From Caballeronia ptereochthonis (GTDB taxonomy: Bacteria; Pseudomonadota; Gammaproteobacteria; Burkholderiales; Burkholderiaceae): a stretch of DNA of 64,000 nucleotides. The notes beneath the pieces were generated by a model. That model did not search any database. It was not told the origin of the DNA and was given only the letters and a program-made list of their open reading frames with translations. The translations under genes were made by a program, and so were the position numbers. The DNA lies in assembly GCF_001545075.1 (NCBI RefSeq), contig NZ_FCOB02000010.1:62001-126000 (forward strand). Direction: 5' to 3'. This document shows, in pieces, positions 46,312-54,968 of this stretch. Numbering within the stretch: the stretch's first letter is position 1; the number at the start of each line of letters is the position of its first letter.

Positions 46312-47427
46312 TTACGCCATCGCGGATTCCTTCGCGGGCGCATTCTGTCCCGCCGATGTGATCTGAAGCTCGCGCTCCTTGCGTTGCAGACTCACGAGAA
46401 TCTGGCGAGCGCGGCGCAATGCCTTGTCGGTCTTGAGAAAGAGTTCGGAATAGCCATCGTCCGGATACTCCATCATGCGTTGCTGGCGCTCCAGCGCCCA
46501 TTGATCCTGCGCGACGACCGCCGGGAACATTTCCGCGACCTTCTTCGCGGTGGGCATGTTTGCATCGCTCAACGTGGTGTGCCAGTTCTTGCACGACACA
46601 TTCCAGCGCCACACGAGATTGCGTTCATCGACCGGCAGGTGGAGATGCAAGAGCGTATAGCCGCGTTCTTTATCCGTGCCGAGTTCGCCTTCAGGCGCGA
46701 CGCGCATCACCACGCGCGTGAGTCCTGGCGTGACCATGCAATGCGTGTGCACGCGCTCCACTTCGTCGTACAGAAACCATTCCTTCAGATACGGCGGCTG
46801 GCGGTAGCCGTGAACGTGGCGTGTCGTACGCACGAACGTATAGCCTTCGCTGTCGCCTTCCTCGAGATCCACCGGAATCCTGCTGTTTTCCTTATCGCCG
46901 ATATTGCCGTCGTGCAGCGGATAAAAGTGTGTGATGTCCAGCAGATTTTCGATCAGCAGCAGATAATTCGCGGGCACGTGAAGCGGTTCGGGCGAACCGA
47001 TCGACAGGGTCTCCGCATCCGTGACCTCGGGCGTGCGCGGCGGATCGCAGCGCTGCGAAGCCGTGACGTTGCCCGGCCAGATCCAGACCACGCCGTCCTG
47101 TTCGCGCACGGGCACGACGCTTAAGCGCGCTTGCGGCGGAATCGGCTTGTCGGGTGCGGAGGGTATCGCCACGCATTGGCCCGCCGTGTCGTAGCACAAG
47201 CCGTGATACGCGCATTCGAGCTGACCGTTATCGAGCAGCTTGCTTTGCGAAAGCGGAAAGCGCTTGTGACAGCAGCGATCGTCGAACGCGACGACTTCGC
47301 CGCTCTCGGCACGCCACATCACAATGGGCCGATTGACGATCTTGTGTCCCTGCAATTCGCCGACAGCAAACTCCGAAGAAAAGCCGATCGGGTACCAGCA
47401 GTCTTTCACGTATTCGAATGTGCTCAT
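46312..47427 (-). CDS. Rieske oxygenase, VanA-like (O-demethylase type)
   Basis: A 371-aa oxygenase starting at ATG 47427. Its Rieske motif is DDRCCHKRFPLSQSK with a CAYHGLCYD second half, and the catalytic motif is ENLLDITHFYPLH with Asp at the bridging position. This is the vanillate/dicamba O-demethylase group. This Asp contrasts with the Glu of the three oxygenases in region 1. It is made with the PDR reductase upstream (95-nt gap) and a fatty acid-type transporter. An O- or N-methyl aromatic acid or a similar substrate is plausible (inference). Confidence 0.9.
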   Translation of the reverse strand: MSTFEYVKDCWYPIGFSSEFAVGELQGHKIVNRPIVMWRAESGEVVAFDDRCCHKRFPLSQSKLLDNGQLECAYHGLCYDTAGQCVAIPSAPDKPIPPQARLSVVPVREQDGVVWIWPGNVTASQRCDPPRTPEVTDAETLSIGSPEPLHVPANYLLLIENLLDITHFYPLHDGNIGDKENSRIPVDLEEGDSEGYTFVRTTRHVHGYRQPPYLKEWFLYDEVERVHTHCMVTPGLTRVVMRVAPEGELGTDKERGYTLLHLHLPVDERNLVWRWNVSCKNWHTTLSDANMPTAKKVAEMFPAVVAQDQWALERQQRMMEYPDDGYSELFLKTDKALRRARQILVSLQRKERELQITSAGQNAPAKESAMA

Positions 47428-47522
47428 GACGCGCATCCTCTTCTTGACGAGTGGGAAACGTTGAGTTGAGCGGAGCCATTCACTCCGCGTTTTCTTTATT
47501 GAACAGCCTGAAGCAAGGCGTT

Positions 47523-48530
47523 TTATAAATCGAGCACCAGCTTCGTCGACTTCGAACGCGAGCAGCAGATCATGACGAATTCCTCGCGGTCCTCGTCGTC
47601 GAGCACGCTGTCGCGATGCAGCGGTTCGCCCGCGAGATAGCGCGTCATGCACGTGCCGCAATAGCCTTCGCAACACGACGTATCGACTTCGATGCCGTTG
47701 GCGCGCATGACATCGACGATGGATTCGCCCGGCGGCACCGTCAGGGTTTTTTGCGAGCGCCGCAGTTCTATGTCGAAGGCGGCTTCAGCTTCGGTTGTCT
47801 TGATGAGCTCGCTTGCAGTAAAGCGTTCGCAATGACGCGTGCCTGCGGGCCAATGCGCGCTGGCGGCTTCGATCGCGTCCATGAAACGGCCGGGGCCGCA
47901 ATAGTAGAGATGCGTATCGGCGACGTAGTTCTCGAGCGTCGATGCGAGATCGAGTCCGTTGCGCGGATCGCCGTTATCGAAGTGCAGCGAGACATCGCCG
48001 CGGTCGACGAGCGCCTTCAGCCGATCGAGAAACGCGGCACGTTGCGAGGTGCGCGCGCAATAGAAAAGATGGAACGGTTCGTTGCGCTTTTGCGCTTCAG
48101 CGATCATCGCCATGATCGGCGTAATGCCGATTCCACCCGCGATAAACACATGTCTGCGCGCCGAATCCGATAACGCGAAGTGATTGCGCGGCGCTGAAAT
48201 AAAGAGCTTCTGGCCCGCGCGCAAGGTGTCGTGCATCGCGACCGAACCGCCGCGCCCCGCCGGATCGCGCAGCACGGCGACCACATAGCGATGCCGTTCA
48301 TCGGGCGAATTGCAGAGCGAATATTGTCGAATGGTGGCATCGGGAAGATGCACGTCGACGTGCGAACCGGCCGTGAACGCGGGCAATGGCCTGCCATCGG
48401 CGCTCACGAATTCGAATGCGTTGATGTCCTCGGCGAGCGACGTGATGGACTTCAGCGTGACGTGCAGTTTCTTCTGCCGCTCGTCGTCGGGACGAGCGAC
48501 GGCCTCCTCGCGCATGAGGACCGCTTCCAT
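47523..48530 (-). CDS. flavin/2Fe-2S oxidoreductase (VanB/PDR family)
   Basis: A 335-aa reductase with a flavin-binding motif (RQYSLCN), an NAD-binding motif (IAGGIGITPIMAM) and a C-terminal ferredoxin with C-x4-C-x2-C (CCEGYCGTCMTRYL) plus the Cys in VMICCSRS. It passes electrons to the VanA-like Rieske protein. The start is ATG 48530 behind AGGAGG; a longer in-frame start is ignored. This is the second such reductase in the window; the other is at 12435. Confidence 0.92.
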   Translation of the reverse strand: MEAVLMREEAVARPDDERQKKLHVTLKSITSLAEDINAFEFVSADGRPLPAFTAGSHVDVHLPDATIRQYSLCNSPDERHRYVVAVLRDPAGRGGSVAMHDTLRAGQKLFISAPRNHFALSDSARRHVFIAGGIGITPIMAMIAEAQKRNEPFHLFYCARTSQRAAFLDRLKALVDRGDVSLHFDNGDPRNGLDLASTLENYVADTHLYYCGPGRFMDAIEAASAHWPAGTRHCERFTASELIKTTEAEAAFDIELRRSQKTLTVPPGESIVDVMRANGIEVDTSCCEGYCGTCMTRYLAGEPLHRDSVLDDEDREEFVMICCSRSKSTKLVLDL

Positions 48531-48701
48531 GTGTCTTCCTCCTTGTCTCGCAGCAACAGTCAGTGCGAGTCGTGTGGGACGCACGCTGTGCTTGAAGAAA
48601 GGTTAGGCGCGAGGGCGCATGAACTCAAACGAGTAATTTGCGCGAAAAAACATCAGGAAAGTTGATGTGTCATGACGCAACGCACCATCCATCGCGATGA
48701 A

Positions 48702-49598
48702 TCAGGCGGCCTTTACGCGCTCGAAATCGCTGACTTCGCGGGCCAGTTCGGCAATCGCTCGAGCGAGCGAATACGAATGTCCGGCGGGACATGCCGCGAT
48801 GAATTCCACCGGCTCCAACGGATTTTCCACATGCACGATCGCGAGTTCGTTCCGCTCGATTTCCTGCATATAGGAGCGCACCGGCAGATACGACACGCCC
48901 ATGCCCGCTATCGTCATCGACGCCGCCACGGCCACGCTCTTGCAGCGCGCGAGATAGCGGCATCGCACGTGTTCGGTGAGAAACCAGTCCTCCAGCGCCG
49001 CATAATGAAACGACGATTGCTTCATGCCGATGATTGGGTAATCGGCCAGTTCATGCGGCTTGTACGTGCGCGCGGCGAGACCCAGTGCGGGACTCGCCAT
49101 CCACTGAAAATCCACGGTGCCGAGCGAGAGTGTCGATAACTCCGGCGTGCGCGTGTGCCCCGGCGCGAGCACGAGTTCCAGTTCGGCCTGATGCAGGCTC
49201 GCCATTAACTCAGCGGTCAACGCTTCTTCGATTTCCAGACGCACATTCGGATAGCGTTCCGCGATCACCGTGATGAGACGCGGCAGCCATGTCGTCGTGA
49301 CGACTTCCGCGACGCCGAAGCGCACCGTGCCCGACACCGCTTCGGGCGCACCGATCCGATGTTCCAGTTCCGTCGAAAGGTCGAGAATGCGGCTCGCGTA
49401 GTCCATGAGTTCGCGGCCCTTCGGCGTGAGCCGCGCAGTACGATGCGTGCGGTCGAACAACTCGACGCCCAGCGTGCGTTCGAGTTCGCGCATGCGCATG
49501 GACACCGCGGATTGCGTCGCGTACAGGCGCTCGGCGGCAGCAGCAAAGCTGCCGAGCTTGACGGTCCAGAAGAAGGTCTCCAACTGTTGAAGAGTCAT
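48702..49598 (-). CDS. LysR family transcriptional regulator (LysR-E)
   Basis: A 298-aa regulator with an N-terminal winged helix (LQQLETFFWTVKLGSFAAAA, then LYATQSAVSMRMRELERTLG) and an effector domain. It lies 171 bp upstream of the reductase gene in the same direction and is divergent from GntR-A. It is the likely regulator of the Rieske-reductase-AtoE operon. It is close to LysR-C in its first 70 residues. Confidence 0.9.
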   Translation of the reverse strand: MTLQQLETFFWTVKLGSFAAAAERLYATQSAVSMRMRELERTLGVELFDRTHRTARLTPKGRELMDYASRILDLSTELEHRIGAPEAVSGTVRFGVAEVVTTTWLPRLITVIAERYPNVRLEIEEALTAELMASLHQAELELVLAPGHTRTPELSTLSLGTVDFQWMASPALGLAARTYKPHELADYPIIGMKQSSFHYAALEDWFLTEHVRCRYLARCKSVAVAASMTIAGMGVSYLPVRSYMQEIERNELAIVHVENPLEPVEFIAACPAGHSYSLARAIAELAREVSDFERVKAA

Positions 49599-49774
49599 GA
49601 TCGCGCTGCCTTATGCCGATCTGGGCGTAGCGCGAGAGTTTACGGATTCCGTCGCGATGCGTCAGCCGTGGAAAGCCCTAGCAATTGCAACTTGTATGAG
49701 CATGTCTTATTATCAGAATACATGTGCGTCACGTGTCTTGTCACGGGCGAACGACGCTACCTCAAAGGCAATCC

Positions 49775-50626
49775 ATGGAAGGCAATTCCAGCAAACGCAC
49801 CGCCGCTCCGAAGCGCTCCAAATCGACTAACGAACCGCTGCTCAACCGAGAGAGCGCAACCGCGCTTTACATGCAGATCGCCGAACGCCTGCGCGCCGAA
49901 ATCGACGCGGGCACCTTCGCGACCGACAGCAAACTCCCCGCCGAAAGCGAGTTGACGCAACGTTTCGATGTGAGTCGCGTGACCGTGCGCCAGGCCATCG
50001 CGCAATTGCTTGCGGACGGGTATGTCGTCAGCAAGCAAGGCAAGGGCACCTTCGTCTCGCGCAACAAGTTCGTACATGATCTGAAGCCGATGCGCGGCTT
50101 CTACGATGCCCTCGTCGCGCAAGGCGTCGAACCGAAAACGAAGTTGCTGGAGTTCGGTCCCGTGACGACGCCGGAACCTTTGCGGCAAGCATTCGGCGAA
50201 GATGGAGGCGAAAGCGACTGCTTCCGGCTCAAGCGGCTCTATCTCGTCGATGGCGAGCCGATTGCGCTCGTCGTGTCGTATCTGCCACCGCAGGCAAGCG
50301 GGCTTACGTGGGAACAGGTGAACCGCAATCCCATCTACGTGCTGCTCGAAAATCTACTGGCGATGCCTGTTGCCAAGGCACAGATTCGCATTCGTGCGTG
50401 CTCGGCGGGCACGTCGGTCGGGCGCGCGCTCGGGCTGTCTCCGCGTGCCGCATTGCTCGTGATGGACCGCGAATCGTTCGATGGAAACGGCATGCTGCTG
50501 GAACGCACATCGTTTCATATTCGTCCCGAGAACTACGAATTTACGCTGAGCGTGCAAGGACCATTGCCGGTCGGTTCATCCATCAAGAACGTGAACGGCG
50601 CGGCATCGCACGATCACGCGGAGTGA
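49775..50626 (+). CDS. GntR family regulator with UTRA domain (GntR-A)
   Basis: A 283-aa protein. The first 90 residues are a GntR winged helix (ALYMQIAERLRAEIDAGTFA, then TDSKLPAESELTQRFDVSRV), and the rest is a UTRA ligand-binding domain (FGPVTTPEPLR, then FDGNGMLLERTSFHIRPENY). It is convergent with the aconitase X small gene. CTTGTAT/TGTCTTAT half-sites just upstream (49691-49710) resemble the inverted repeats at 52414-52442, so self-control and control of the aconitase X genes is likely (inference). Confidence 0.9.
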   Translation: MEGNSSKRTAAPKRSKSTNEPLLNRESATALYMQIAERLRAEIDAGTFATDSKLPAESELTQRFDVSRVTVRQAIAQLLADGYVVSKQGKGTFVSRNKFVHDLKPMRGFYDALVAQGVEPKTKLLEFGPVTTPEPLRQAFGEDGGESDCFRLKRLYLVDGEPIALVVSYLPPQASGLTWEQVNRNPIYVLLENLLAMPVAKAQIRIRACSAGTSVGRALGLSPRAALLVMDRESFDGNGMLLERTSFHIRPENYEFTLSVQGPLPVGSSIKNVNGAASHDHAE

Positions 50627-50645
50627 CCGTGCGATGCTTGCGCGT

Positions 50646-51140
50646 TTAACGATGCGCAGGCTTCACATGCACCGTCGACGTGCCCTGCTGCCCTTGCGCG
50701 AACGTGGCCGAAGCAGGTTCGCCCGCTGCCGCACGCAACACCCGCAGCGTCTTCGTCGCAGGATCGATCTCGACGAGCGCGCCATGCGGCACGACCGCCG
50801 TCACGTCGCAATCGAAACCCGCGAGCATCGAGATATCGCCGAGCGCCGCGCCTTGCGCGAGAATCGGGTTCACCGTGTTGAACACGATCGCCACCGGCGC
50901 CATGTTGCGCGACTGCATCTCGTGCAGCATCCACGCGCTGGCCACGCCGCCTTTCGCGGTATCGAGCACCAGCACGCGGCCGATGTATGACTGCCCCACG
51001 AGCTTGTGTGACGGCCGCGAGAAAACGCCTTCCAGACGGTTAAGATCGTAACGGGCCGAGAAGCCATCGCTGGCAACCAGCGCCTCTGCCGACACTCTAT
51101 TGCCGAGCGCGTGACGCGCGGTAAGCACGATTTCGTTCAT
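50646..51140 (-). CDS. aconitase X small (swivel) subunit, DUF126
   Basis: A 164-aa protein of the DUF126 swivel domain, usually fused to or next to aconitase X. Conserved segments are YIGRVLVLDTAKGGVASAW, LHEMQSRN and VPHGALVEIDPA. The start is ATG 51140 (AGGAGAACTC before), overlapping the stop of the large subunit by 4 nt. Together with the large subunit it forms a dehydratase. Aconitase X enzymes act on cis-3-hydroxy-L-proline or, in archaea, on mevalonate 5-phosphate. Confidence 0.88.
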   Translation of the reverse strand: MNEIVLTARHALGNRVSAEALVASDGFSARYDLNRLEGVFSRPSHKLVGQSYIGRVLVLDTAKGGVASAWMLHEMQSRNMAPVAIVFNTVNPILAQGAALGDISMLAGFDCDVTAVVPHGALVEIDPATKTLRVLRAAAGEPASATFAQGQQGTSTVHVKPAHR

Positions 51141-52372
51141 GCGAGTTCTCCTGTCACGGCTGCATCGACGCATGCCTGCATCGATGCGAGCATCGGTGTG
51201 TAGCCGTATCCGCCGAGAATATTGACGAGCTTGGCGCTGTTGGTGGCGAGCGTTTTCCAGCCCTTCGCCTCGGACATCTCGCGCGCATACGACTGATAAA
51301 AGCACATGCCCGCGAGCACCGTGCCACCCGCCTTTTCGATGCGGCGCGTATAGCCGAATCGCTCGGCATCGGGCGCGACTTGCGGGCTCGTGATGGCGAG
51401 CATCGGCACCTTGAAGGTGCGGCCATCGCAGATTTCAGCGAGCGCGCGCAACTCGTAAAGGCTCAGTTGAGGCGCGGAAAACACCACGACATCCACTTGC
51501 TTCGCAACCGCGTAACTCGCGGTGAGCGCTTCGATTTCCGCGCGTCCGATGCGATGATGCACCGGCAACATATCGCCGCCGACATCGTCGAGCCGCGACG
51601 CTTCCGGCGTAATGCCGACGATATGAAACAGCGCGATCGATCCGAAACTCGCCATCGCCGCGCCGAAGTGTTTCAGATCGTCCGATGTCGGCGCGGCCTC
51701 GATGCCTTCGATCACCGGCACTTCCCAGTAATTGCCCGCAAGACGGCCGATCACGCCACCGAGCGCGCCCCATTCGTTGAGCGTGCGGGGCGTGAAGCCG
51801 ACGCGAAAGCGCTTCGTCGCGCGGCGTTTCTCATCGAGATGAAAGCCATAACGCGGCGTGCGTCCGGTGAGACCCGCGGACAATGCCGACGGACCGCCTT
51901 CGAAATTCGTGCGCGCGCCGCTTACCGAGTTCGAATAGATCACGACGCCGGTATCGCCGAACGCGACGTGTTCGCCGCGCGTGGCAGCAAGCACGGTCTG
52001 ATAGTTGATGCAGGTATCAGTCATGCTGACGCCGAGCCGCTCGAACGCGTGTATCGTGCGGCGTTCGAGTTCGAGCATCCAGTCGCGCTGACCGAGATCG
52101 CTGGCTTTCGAAAAATCGGTGCCACGCGGATCGGTAATGGTCGGAATACGCACGGTGTGGCGGCCATCGCTGAATTCGGAAAGCCGCTCCAGCCACATGA
52201 CGCCCGCCTGACCGAGACTTTCGGTATCGGCCATGATGTGCGCCTGCGTGACGGGCACGAAATCACGCGCACCGAAGAATTCGCCGACCTGCACCTGATG
52301 GCGCATGGCCATTTGCAGGACCTTGCCTCGCTCGCCATCAAGCATGGCGGTCTCTTCATCGTTGAGCAGCAT
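51137..52372 (-). CDS. aconitase X catalytic (large) subunit
   Basis: A protein of about 411 aa with the DUF521/aconitase X signature: SMTDTCINYQTVLAATRGEH, SNSVSGARTNFEGGPSALSA, GLTGRTPRYGFH and ATNSAKLVN near the end. Cys in DTCINY and in AGMCFYQSY are likely Fe-S ligands. ATG 52372 with GGGAG nearby is chosen; the TTG 6 nt upstream is also in frame. Bacterial aconitase X (type II) dehydrates hydroxyproline. The usual next enzyme, a pyrroline reductase, is not adjacent here, so another hydroxy acid is possible. Confidence 0.88.
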   Translation of the reverse strand: MLLNDEETAMLDGERGKVLQMAMRHQVQVGEFFGARDFVPVTQAHIMADTESLGQAGVMWLERLSEFSDGRHTVRIPTITDPRGTDFSKASDLGQRDWMLELERRTIHAFERLGVSMTDTCINYQTVLAATRGEHVAFGDTGVVIYSNSVSGARTNFEGGPSALSAGLTGRTPRYGFHLDEKRRATKRFRVGFTPRTLNEWGALGGVIGRLAGNYWEVPVIEGIEAAPTSDDLKHFGAAMASFGSIALFHIVGITPEASRLDDVGGDMLPVHHRIGRAEIEALTASYAVAKQVDVVVFSAPQLSLYELRALAEICDGRTFKVPMLAITSPQVAPDAERFGYTRRIEKAGGTVLAGMCFYQSYAREMSEAKGWKTLATNSAKLVNILGGYGYTPMLASMQACVDAAVTGELA

Positions 52373-52413
52373 TCGCAATCTCCCTACGGATATCGTCGCG
52401 GAACTACGTTTTT

Positions 52414-52442
52414 CTTGTCTTATCTTGTATTAAGACAAGATA
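52414..52442. promoter_or_regulatory. overlapping inverted repeats, probable GntR-A operator
   Basis: Two exact repeats overlap: CTTGTCTTA (52414-52422) pairs with TAAGACAAG (52431-52439), and TATCTTGT (52421-52428) pairs with ACAAGATA (52435-52442). The site is 41 nt before the aconitase X start and within the 350-bp divergent region to the permease. Similar half-sites lie before GntR-A. Confidence 0.6.
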
Positions 52443-52576
52443 GGCGGATAGTAGCGATCCGTTTCGCCGATGTCAACACGCGTCGATCCGTCGTTTCGCA
52501 CCGGGCGTCGGTCGGACGGTGTTGGCGATTCCACTAGTTGACATGCGCGGAAGCATGGCGATAGCATGCCTCACAA

Positions 52577-52598
52577 TGTATTGATACAAGCTAATACA
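52577..52598. promoter_or_regulatory. second inverted repeat in the aconitase X/permease region
   Basis: TGTATT (52577-52582) and AATACA (52593-52598) form an inverted repeat around GATACAAG-type half-sites like those at 52421-52442. Its position 125 nt before the permease start fits a second operator for the opposite transcript. Confidence 0.4.
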
Positions 52599-52722
52599 AC
52601 ATCTGGGCCACATGTCTGGCCAAGAACATCGCAGTAGTTCGTTCCCGCTGGCGTGAATCCGCATGCGCTTCAATGCGCTGACTGTTCACGCGACGAAAAA
52701 CAAACCAAGGGGAGACACCGGT

Positions 52723-53967
52723 ATGACCAACATCCATATCGTTGCGCTTGTCCTGCTGGTGGTCGTGTTTGCGATCAGCCTGTGGCGCGGCATCAACCTC
52801 GGGCTGGTTGCCATTCCTGCAAGCTTCTTGCTGGCGGTGCTCGCGGGCGTTCCGCAAAAGCGGATATTCACGTCCTTCCCGACCGATCTCGTCATGCTGA
52901 TTCTCGGCGTGATGTACTTGTGGAATCTCGTGCGCGATAGCGGGCTTGCGGAACTGATCGTGCATCAGGCTGCCGCGATGTCTCGCGGACGGCCGTGGCT
53001 GCTGCCGTGGACGACGTGCGCCCTCACCGCCTTTATCTGCGCGCTGGGCGCGTTGCCGATCGCCGCGCTCGTCATCACGTTGCCGGTCGCCCTGGAGATT
53101 GCGCGGCGCGAGAAAATCCGCCCGGCGCTGATGGGCATCGTGACCATTCAGGGCGGGTGTATCGGCGGATTGTCGCCGTTGAATCCGTGGGCCAAGGTGG
53201 TCGTCGCGCAAGCGGCCAAGGGCGGCGTGACGCTGCTTCCCATGCACTTTTTCTTCTGTCAGCTCGCGATCAATTTCACGTTCGCGCTGCTGGCGTTCTT
53301 CGCGTTCGGCGGCGCGGAACTGATCGGGCGCGGTAGAAGACGCAATGCCCCTTCAGAATGTGCTTCAGGAGTGGGCTCGTCGCGACTCGCGTTGACCTGG
53401 CAGCAACGGGCCGCGCTCGCCGCGTTGCTTGGCTTTATGGCGTTGGTGCTGACGCGCCACGATGTCGGTCTGAGCGCGTTTTCAATGGGCATTCTGCTCA
53501 ACATGGCGGTTCGGGCGGACCCGCGCAAGGTCATCGCCGATCTGCCGTGGAGCATGGTCGTGATGATCTCGGGCATTCTGATTTATATCGGCATGCTCGA
53601 AAACGTCGGCGTATTGAAGGCGACCGGTGAGTTGCTGCAAAGTCTGGAGCAACAATCGTTGGTACGCGTGGGCATGACGTACCTCGGCACGTTGATGGCG
53701 AATTTCGAGGCTTCGTCGGTGGTCGTGCTGGGGCTTGTCATTCCGGTGGTGACGCACTCGCTGGCAAACGAACCGTCCGCGTTGCTGGCGTCGATCCAGT
53801 TGGCGCTGTCCGCGACGAGCATCGTCGTGATTACCGCGAGTCCGTTTCATCTGGGCGGCGGACTTGTTCTGGCGGAGTTGCATGGGGATGACCGGACGTT
53901 CAAGGATCTTTTGAAGTGGACGGTAGCGTTGACGCTTTTGGTGCCGTTGGGTGCGTTTTTGATTTGA
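52723..53967 (+). CDS. SLC13/ArsB-like carboxylate permease (MatC-type)
   Basis: A 414-aa protein with about 11 hydrophobic helices. It matches the SLC13/ArsB-NhaD/MatC_N permease group, which contains dicarboxylate and malonate carriers. The start is ATG 52723 with AGGGGAG 9 nt upstream. It is divergent from the aconitase X genes and shares the operator region. Most likely it brings in the aconitase X substrate or a related carboxylate (inference). Confidence 0.8.
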   Translation: MTNIHIVALVLLVVVFAISLWRGINLGLVAIPASFLLAVLAGVPQKRIFTSFPTDLVMLILGVMYLWNLVRDSGLAELIVHQAAAMSRGRPWLLPWTTCALTAFICALGALPIAALVITLPVALEIARREKIRPALMGIVTIQGGCIGGLSPLNPWAKVVVAQAAKGGVTLLPMHFFFCQLAINFTFALLAFFAFGGAELIGRGRRRNAPSECASGVGSSRLALTWQQRAALAALLGFMALVLTRHDVGLSAFSMGILLNMAVRADPRKVIADLPWSMVVMISGILIYIGMLENVGVLKATGELLQSLEQQSLVRVGMTYLGTLMANFEASSVVVLGLVIPVVTHSLANEPSALLASIQLALSATSIVVITASPFHLGGGLVLAELHGDDRTFKDLLKWTVALTLLVPLGAFLI

Positions 53968-54042
53968 TGGGATGAGCCGGTCAATCGGGTATACCCGCCT
54001 CATCGAACCATTGCGTAAACGGCGCCGAACGCATACCGTTCG

Positions 54043-54062
54043 ATAGAACTATATAGTTCTAT
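54043..54062. promoter_or_regulatory. 20-bp perfect palindrome upstream of GntR-B
   Basis: ATAGAACTATATAGTTCTAT is a perfect 20-bp palindrome, 29 nt before the GntR-B start. The AACTAT/ATAGTT half-sites occur again before the sulfatase gene (54937-54958). This is the clearest operator-like sequence in the window. Confidence 0.7.
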
Positions 54063-54091
54063 GGTTTCCACTCGATTCAGGTTCACTACGA

Positions 54092-54889
54092 ATGCAGGCC
54101 GCCGCCGACAACGCCGACATCTTTTCCACGCTCACGCGGCCCGACCGCAGCGGCGCGCCCAAATACATGCGTCTTTCCACCGTGCTGATGCAGGCCATCA
54201 CCGCCGGACACTGGAAGGCCGGCGACAGATTGCCGACCGAAGAAGAGCTGGCGGTCATGACGCCGTTCAGCCTCGGCACCGTGCAGCGCGCATTGCGCAC
54301 ATTGGTCGATCAGGGCGTGGTCGTGCGGCGTCACGGCCTCGGCAGTTTCGTCGCGGAAAACGATTTGCGCATGGAAGATCCGTGGCATTGCCGTTTTCTC
54401 GATGCCGACGGCGTGAGCTTTCTGCCGGTCTATTCGAGAGTGCTGAGCCGCGAACGCGTAAAAACGCGCGGCGCATGGACGCGCTATTTTCCCGATGCCG
54501 GCGGCAATCTCATGCTGATCACGCGCGTCATCAACGTGAACAGCGAGTTCGACGTGCTCGTGCGCTTCTACATGGATAGCCGCATCTTGCCGCGTCTGTC
54601 GAAGGCGTCACTACGCTCGCTGGACGGTCTGAACTTCAAAACGGTGATCGCGGGCGAACTGAGTGTTCCGATTACACGCATTACCCACGACATGAGCATC
54701 GTCAAGTTCGACGCCACGACAGCCGAAGCGATTGGCGCACGAAAAAATGAAAGCGGTCTCTTCATGCAAGCTGCCGCCATGATGGGCGAATCCGCATGCG
54801 TGTACTACCAGGAGTTTTTCATTCCGGCGACAGATCGTGTACTCAGCATTCCGGATCAGTTGCCGAAGATGGCGCATCAATCGCGTTAG
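54092..54889 (+). CDS. GntR family regulator with UTRA domain (GntR-B)
   Basis: A 265-aa protein with a GntR winged helix (YMRLSTVLMQAITAGHWKAG, then PTEEELAVMTPFSLGTVQRA) and a UTRA-type C-terminal half. The palindrome at 54043-54062 is directly upstream and half-sites recur before the sulfatase, so it probably controls itself and the sulfatase-MFS genes. The effector may be a sulfate ester or its alcohol (inference). Confidence 0.9.
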   Translation: MQAAADNADIFSTLTRPDRSGAPKYMRLSTVLMQAITAGHWKAGDRLPTEEELAVMTPFSLGTVQRALRTLVDQGVVVRRHGLGSFVAENDLRMEDPWHCRFLDADGVSFLPVYSRVLSRERVKTRGAWTRYFPDAGGNLMLITRVINVNSEFDVLVRFYMDSRILPRLSKASLRSLDGLNFKTVIAGELSVPITRITHDMSIVKFDATTAEAIGARKNESGLFMQAAAMMGESACVYYQEFFIPATDRVLSIPDQLPKMAHQSR

Positions 54890-54936
54890 GTTTTTCATCG
54901 GGGCAGAACATCGCCCCGAAAAAATTTTGCTCTTCT

Positions 54937-54958
54937 GGAACTATAGTCCTACATAGTT
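54937..54958. promoter_or_regulatory. candidate GntR-B operator before the sulfatase
   Basis: GGAACTATAGTCCTACATAG-TT contains AACTAT (54939-54944) and ATAGTT (54953-54958) as an inverted repeat, and GGAACTATAGTCC (54937-54949) is nearly self-complementary. It lies 10 nt before the sulfatase start and shares half-sites with 54043-54062. Confidence 0.55.
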
Positions 54959-54968
54959 TAAGGAAATC

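Noticed and set aside
53986..53997. Palindrome CGGGTATACCCG after the permease gene
   Set aside because: It has no loop or T-run, so it is a poor terminator; there is no further evidence for an operator.
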